A DNA stretch of 5,349 nucleotides from the NCBI GenBank assembly GCA_030601965.1, contig JAUWAR010000084.1, positions 1-5,349 of the forward strand, written 5' to 3'. Position numbers and translations under genes: made by a program. Shown one piece after another: positions 1 through 5,349 of this stretch. The notes under the pieces are model-generated. The model did no database searches. It was not told the DNA's origin and saw only the letters and a program-made list of their open reading frames with translations. This DNA is from a bacterium. Lineage in GTDB: Bacteria; Hydrothermota; UBA3073; JACQXS01; JAUWAR01. Each line of letters starts with the position of its first letter. Within the stretch, counting starts at the first letter, position 1.

Positions 1-271
1 GATATGCGTTTTCAAGGAATATAATAAAAGAGTGCCCCGCTCTAATAGCCATACCATTCTTTTTCGCAAGTTCAATTAGCTTATCGTCATTTCCAGAGAT
101 TCGTAGAAGTCTTGGTCCTGATGATTCACAAAATGCAATCCCAAATTTAATATTAGGGACAGAAGAGACTAATATCTCATAAATATCCTCAATAGTTTTG
201 ATAAAATGTGCCTGACCAAGAATAATATTCATATCTTTGGGTTTTTCAATATTAACAATCTTAATCTCCAT
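1..271 (-). CDS. Adenosine-specific kinase family protein, N-terminal 90 residues (cut by left edge)
   Basis: The reverse strand reads from ATG at 271 without a stop to the window edge, giving 90 codons. The protein begins MEIKIVNIEKPKDMNIILGQ and continues with AHFIKT (21-26), IKFGIAFCESSG (41-52), SGNDDKLIELAKKN (59-72) and AGHSFIIFLENA (78-89). I recognise this pattern as the adenosine-specific kinase family (PF04008, formerly DUF355). From family knowledge, the archaeal member of known structure binds adenosine and AMP and carries a modified, apparently phosphorylated histidine. His22 and His80 (in AGHSF) are the visible histidines, and I cannot say which one corresponds. Family members are roughly 160 residues long, so almost half is missing on the left. 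The start is supported by an AGGAGG Shine-Dalgarno sequence (minus strand, 283-278) six bases before ATG. The gene is divergent from ileS and shares its 132-nt upstream region. The physiological role of the family is poorly known; a cytoplasmic nucleoside-related function is the safest statement. Confidence 0.88.
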   Translation of the reverse strand, partial: MEIKIVNIEKPKDMNIILGQAHFIKTIEDIYEILVSSVPNIKFGIAFCESSGPRLLRISGNDDKLIELAKKNGMAIRAGHSFIIFLENAY

Positions 272-292
272 AGTTCTCCTCCTTTTTTAAAG

Positions 293-321
293 AGTTTTGT
301 CCTCTTTTTTTCTAATGTCAA
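293..321 (-). promoter_or_regulatory. Candidate promoter for the adenosine-specific kinase gene
   Basis: On the minus strand a perfect TTGACA hexamer lies at 321-316. With a 17-nt spacer the following hexamer is AAAACT (298-293), which matches TATAAT at only three of six positions. The location, about 20-50 bases upstream of the start codon, is right, and the flanking DNA is rich in A-tracts. The -35 box is good, the -10 box is poor, and in such A/T-rich DNA a chance match is possible. Confidence 0.35.
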
Positions 322-357
322 TAAAAAAGTGGCATTTTTAAAAGAAAAATCTTGACT
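297..357 (+). promoter_or_regulatory. Divergent A/T-rich upstream region of ileS with weak candidate promoter elements
   Basis: This lies in the 132-nt gap between the divergent genes. Two weak sigma70-like options exist for ileS. One is TTGTCC (297-302), a 17-nt spacer, then AATAAA (320-325), four of six matches in each box. The other is TTGACT (352-357), which has no convincing -10 box 16-18 nt downstream. The stretch between them consists mostly of A- and T-tracts. I see no T-box leader: there is no AGGGTGGNACCGCG-like motif and too little room for specifier and antiterminator stems. The region holds no recognisable small gene. Confidence 0.28.
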
Positions 358-384
358 TTTCGCTTACTTACAGACAGAAGAGCC

Positions 385-395
385 AAAGAGGTGAT
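385..395 (+). promoter_or_regulatory. Strong Shine-Dalgarno sequence of ileS
   Basis: AAAGAGGTGAT differs at one base from the extended anti-16S consensus AAGGAGGTGAT and ends eight bases before the ATG at 404. It fixes the ileS start and shows that the host uses standard Shine-Dalgarno initiation. Confidence 0.8.
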
Positions 396-403
396 TATTT
401 CAG

Positions 404-3128
<2,725 letters not shown>

Positions 3129-3148
<20 letters not shown>

Positions 3149-3503
3149 ATATTTTAAGGGGCTACTATTAGAGGAGAAAGAGAGATTGGAACAACATCTG
3201 GCAAGATTAGAGCAAGATTTCAAGACCTCCCAACAGGAGTCTTCAAGTGACCTATCTGCATATCCTTTGCATATGGCAGACCTTGGCACAGAGACTGCAA
3301 AGAGAGAAGAAAACTCTCTATTTACTGATGAGGAGGAAAAGAGACGGGTTCTCATAAATGAAGCACTTAAGAAGATATATTCAGGTGAATATGGTAAATG
3401 TGAGAACTGTGCTAGTACCATATCCGAAGAGAGACTTGAGGCTATTCCCTACGCAAGGTTATGTATAAAATGTAAGGAGAAGAAAGAAAAGGATATTCTA
3501 TGA
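3129..3503 (+). CDS. DksA/TraR-family C4-type zinc-finger protein
   Basis: This 124-residue protein has a charged, coiled-coil-like N-terminal helix (about 4-38), a linker with DLSAYPLHMADLGTE (41-55), a second helix (about 66-85) and a C-terminal C4 zinc finger with C91/C94 (CENC) and C112/C115 (CIKC). This is the architecture of the DksA/TraR family, whose studied members enter the RNA polymerase secondary channel and, often together with ppGpp, adjust initiation at rRNA, tRNA and amino-acid promoters. The DLSxYxxHxADLGTE motif places it nearer the short YteA/YocK-like members than E. coli DksA (about 150 residues), so a one-to-one equivalence with DksA is not claimed. The start at 3129 has AAGGGAGG (3116-3123) five bases upstream, inside ileS. 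The gene overlaps ileS by 20 nt and lspA by 4 nt (ATGA), which suggests translational coupling. Acidic residues D41 and D51 lie near the expected coiled-coil tip; whether they act like the DksA tip aspartates is unknown. Confidence 0.88.
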
Positions 3504-3934
3504 AGAAAGTTATTATCTTTGGGGTTTCTATACTCTTTTTAGACCAATTAACAAAATTTTTTGTATTAAGATTTCTTCCTCTTGGAGAATCAGTGAGAGT
3601 TTTCGGTAATTTCATGAGACTTACACATATACACAATCCACATGGTCTCTTTGGCATTTCCTTTGGAGAAGGAGTTTCATTTCTCATTCTTAATTTGCTT
3701 GCACTATGTCTGCTTATTGTATTTCTCTATAAAGTTAGATATCCAGTATTGGGTGTTATTGTTGGAGGGGCATTGGGAAATCTCATTGATAGAATTAGAT
3801 TGCAGGGAGTTGTTGATTTTTTAGATTTTGGGGTAGGTTCTTTAAGATGGCCTGCTTTTAATATAGCAGATTCTGCAATAACAATAGGAATTATTATACT
3901 TTTAATAAAAGGAGTCGCTCATGGTAATGCGTAA
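3500..3934 (+). CDS. lspA: Lipoprotein signal peptidase (signal peptidase II)
   Basis: This inner-membrane aspartyl protease removes the signal peptide from diacylglyceryl-modified prolipoproteins before the lipid-bearing cysteine. The residues known from the Pseudomonas enzyme are all present in order: D15 and K19 in DQLTK, N46 in HIHNPHGLFG, N94 and R98 in GALGNLIDR, catalytic D106 in VVDFLDF, and N121 with catalytic D124 in FNIADSA. Hydrophobic segments at about 4-24, 59-77, 80-97 and 122-138 fit the four-helix topology. At 144 residues it is short for the family (usually 150-170); the shortening lies between N46 and N94. NPHGLFG replaces the common N-x-G-A-A-F form. The start codon overlaps the stop of the zinc-finger gene as ATGA, with AAGGA (3489-3493) six bases before it. 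The next gene starts 14 bases before its stop. Confidence 0.96.
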   Translation: MKKVIIFGVSILFLDQLTKFFVLRFLPLGESVRVFGNFMRLTHIHNPHGLFGISFGEGVSFLILNLLALCLLIVFLYKVRYPVLGVIVGGALGNLIDRIRLQGVVDFLDFGVGSLRWPAFNIADSAITIGIIILLIKGVAHGNA

Positions 3935-3944
3935 ATTAAGGAGG
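3907..3944 (+). promoter_or_regulatory. Two Shine-Dalgarno sequences at the start of the PpiD/SurA-like gene
   Basis: AAAAGGAG (3907-3914) sits six bases before ATG 3921, an ideal distance. A second AAGGAGG (3938-3944) lies only three bases before an in-frame ATG at 3948, which is too close for efficient use. ATG 3927 is also in frame but 12 bases from the first site. I therefore chose 3921. Starting at 3948 would remove most of the basic residues (R4, K5, R7, R8, K9) that precede the membrane anchor. Confidence 0.6.
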
Positions 3945-5349
3945 AAGATGACTGTCTTTCTCTGGTTTGCACTTGCTATCTTTGTTGGATTTATATTTCT
4001 TGAATGGGGAATGAAAGCCAGTTCTTCAAGAAGGTTCAGTATGTTGGAGAAAGGAATAGTCGGAAGAGTAAATGGGATACCTCTGTCTTATAGGCTTTAT
4101 AATAATCTAATAGCAAGATACAGAGAAAATGATATTGTACAGGGAGAGGCGCAGACGCTTGCTTTTCATGAAATTATTCAAAATACTCTTATTGAAGATG
4201 TTATAAATAAAAGAAATCTGGTCTTAAAAGACGAGGAAGTATTGGAGGTTATAAGAGACAATCCTCCACAAGAACTATTAAATGATACGCTCTTATACAC
4301 GGATGGAAAATTTGAGTATAGCAAATATCTTTCCATTCTTAATAATCCACAAAATATTCAATGGCTCAAATCCTATGAGGCTATCATAAAAAATCAACTG
4401 CCCAGACAAATGCTCTATGTGGATATAGTGAGCACGATAAGACCCACTTCATTAGAAATTATTGAGAATTATAGTAAAGAAAATTTAAAAATGAAGATAG
4501 AATATATATCTTTTAACAGAGAGATTAAGCAGGAAGAACTTAAGACATATTATGAGACTCATAAAGAAGATTTTATAAACGAAGAAGATTTACTTGTGAA
4601 GTATGTCTTTTTTGAAGCAGTTCCGACACTTGAGGATGAGAAAGAGGCACTGATGGATGCTAAAGAAATCGCAAAAGAGGTTAAAAAAGGAGTTTCTCTT
4701 GATACATTGACAAGATTATATAAAGTAAGAATTGATGAGGTTGATGTTGATTATTCTCTTAAAATTGGTGAAGTTAAGGGTCCTGTTGAAAAGGAAGATG
4801 GTTATCACATCATGAAGAGAACTGGAAAGGAAGAGTGTAAAGAGTTGGTTATAAAGATAAGACCATCAGATGAAGTAATGGGAAGATTGCAGGTAAAAGT
4901 GGAAAGTTTTTTAGAGAATGTAAAGACAGAGGGATTTGAGCAAGCTGTTAGAGATTATGAGATAAAAGTTGGTTCTACTCATAACAAGGTAATAGGTGGT
5001 ATAGATATTTCTCATCTTGGTTCTGGAATCAGGGGACCTATTGAAGGCAATAAGGGATATTATGTTTTGAAGATTAAGAAGAGTTCATCTTCTGTTCAGC
5101 CTCTTGAGAGTGTATCTGAAGAGATGAAGGAGAATATACTTATGCAAGAGGCTCTAAAGGTGAGAAGAGATTTTGAAGGATTTGCACGGGAGATGGGTCT
5201 TAAAATTGATAAGACTTATATAAGTATGGATGAATGTAAGTTAGGCAGTGAGTTATTTGAGAAAGTTGCTTCTCTTCAGGAAAATGAAGTTAGACTTATT
5301 AGTGGAGATAAGGGCATTTATATTGTCAGGTGTTTAAACAGAGAGGAAC
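3921..5349 (+). CDS. PpiD/SurA-like membrane-anchored periplasmic folding factor (open at right edge)
   Basis: The frame from ATG 3921 stays open to the edge: 476 codons plus one base, with no stop. A basic start (RKLRRK, 4-9) and one hydrophobic helix (about 11-27) predict a single anchor with the body outside the cytoplasm. Residues about 46-200 (beginning IVGRVNGIPLSYRLYNNLI) resemble the SurA/PpiD N-terminal chaperone domain (SurA_N family). Residues about 224-300 resemble a parvulin PPIase: V226-KYVFF, a helix rich in E and K, KKGVSLDTLTRLY, then IGEVKGPVEKEDGYHIMK (282-299). The central GGDLGWF-like segment and the first active-site histidine are missing, so catalysis is unlikely. Similar endings recur at 359-384 and 449-471. 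The likely role is holding or folding exported proteins at the membrane, which fits the adjacent lspA. It overlaps lspA by 14 nt. The assignment rests on architecture and short motifs; SurA, PrsA or a lineage-specific member are alternatives to PpiD. Confidence 0.78.
   Translation, partial: MVMRKLRRKMTVFLWFALAIFVGFIFLEWGMKASSSRRFSMLEKGIVGRVNGIPLSYRLYNNLIARYRENDIVQGEAQTLAFHEIIQNTLIEDVINKRNLVLKDEEVLEVIRDNPPQELLNDTLLYTDGKFEYSKYLSILNNPQNIQWLKSYEAIIKNQLPRQMLYVDIVSTIRPTSLEIIENYSKENLKMKIEYISFNREIKQEELKTYYETHKEDFINEEDLLVKYVFFEAVPTLEDEKEALMDAKEIAKEVKKGVSLDTLTRLYKVRIDEVDVDYSLKIGEVKGPVEKEDGYHIMKRTGKEECKELVIKIRPSDEVMGRLQVKVESFLENVKTEGFEQAVRDYEIKVGSTHNKVIGGIDISHLGSGIRGPIEGNKGYYVLKIKKSSSSVQPLESVSEEMKENILMQEALKVRRDFEGFAREMGLKIDKTYISMDECKLGSELFEKVASLQENEVRLISGDKGIYIVRCLNREE

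Noticed and set aside
289..307. Small inverted repeat AAAGAG-7 nt-CTCTTT followed by T residues, possible terminator
   Set aside because: The stem is only six A/T-rich pairs and lies upstream of both divergent genes, where a terminator makes little sense.
325..358. Imperfect A/T-rich dyad around TTTTT-AAAAG-AAAAA as a possible operator
   Set aside because: The pairing is mostly A-tract against T-tract with a mismatched middle, as expected by chance in such DNA.
272..403. T-box riboswitch upstream of ileS
   Set aside because: The gap is only 132 nt, has no T-box consensus, no terminator/antiterminator pair and must also hold the divergent gene's signals.
3642..3824. Plus-strand 60-residue open frame inside lspA
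   Set aside because: It is an out-of-frame reading of the LspA membrane segments; its hydrophobicity is inherited from the real frame.

Overview
The window is low-GC bacterial DNA. It holds one rightward, tightly overlapping gene cluster preceded by one divergent gene that is cut by the left edge. The genes are typical of a bacterium with a Gram-negative-like or otherwise complex envelope: a bacterial-type isoleucyl-tRNA synthetase, a DksA/TraR-type zinc-finger regulator, lipoprotein signal peptidase and a membrane-anchored SurA/PpiD-type chaperone. The codon choice (AGA/AGG for Arg, many ATA for Ile), the adenosine-specific kinase (a family I associate mainly with archaea and thermophilic bacteria) and the distance of the proteins from those of model organisms suggest an uncultivated or deep-branching bacterial lineage, for instance of the Omnitrophota type. 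That placement is an inference; no marker in the window settles it.

Layout: (1) 1-271, minus strand, 5' part of an adenosine-specific kinase gene (PF04008 type). (2) 272-403, an A/T-rich divergent intergenic region with two back-to-back -35-like hexamers and strong Shine-Dalgarno sequences at both ends; no T-box leader is visible in front of ileS. (3) 404-3148, ileS, complete, carrying five perfect tandem copies of the heptamer ACCGAAA in frame inside a zinc-ribbon linker. (4) 3129-3503, DksA/TraR-type C4 zinc-finger protein. (5) 3500-3934, lspA. (6) 3921 to the right edge, a PpiD/SurA-like protein with an N-terminal membrane anchor; the gene is open at the edge.

The four rightward genes overlap by 20, 4 and 14 nt, and the three downstream start codons each have a Shine-Dalgarno sequence inside the preceding gene. 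They are therefore almost certainly one transcript with translational coupling. Functionally the cluster joins isoleucine charging and a probable RNA-polymerase-binding regulator to two late steps of protein export: lipoprotein maturation and extracytoplasmic folding.

No wholly new system is visible. The points most worth a second look are the heptamer repeat inside the essential ileS gene, the non-consensus residues in several IleRS signature motifs, and the PpiD-like protein, which seems to carry three successive eroded parvulin-like modules.
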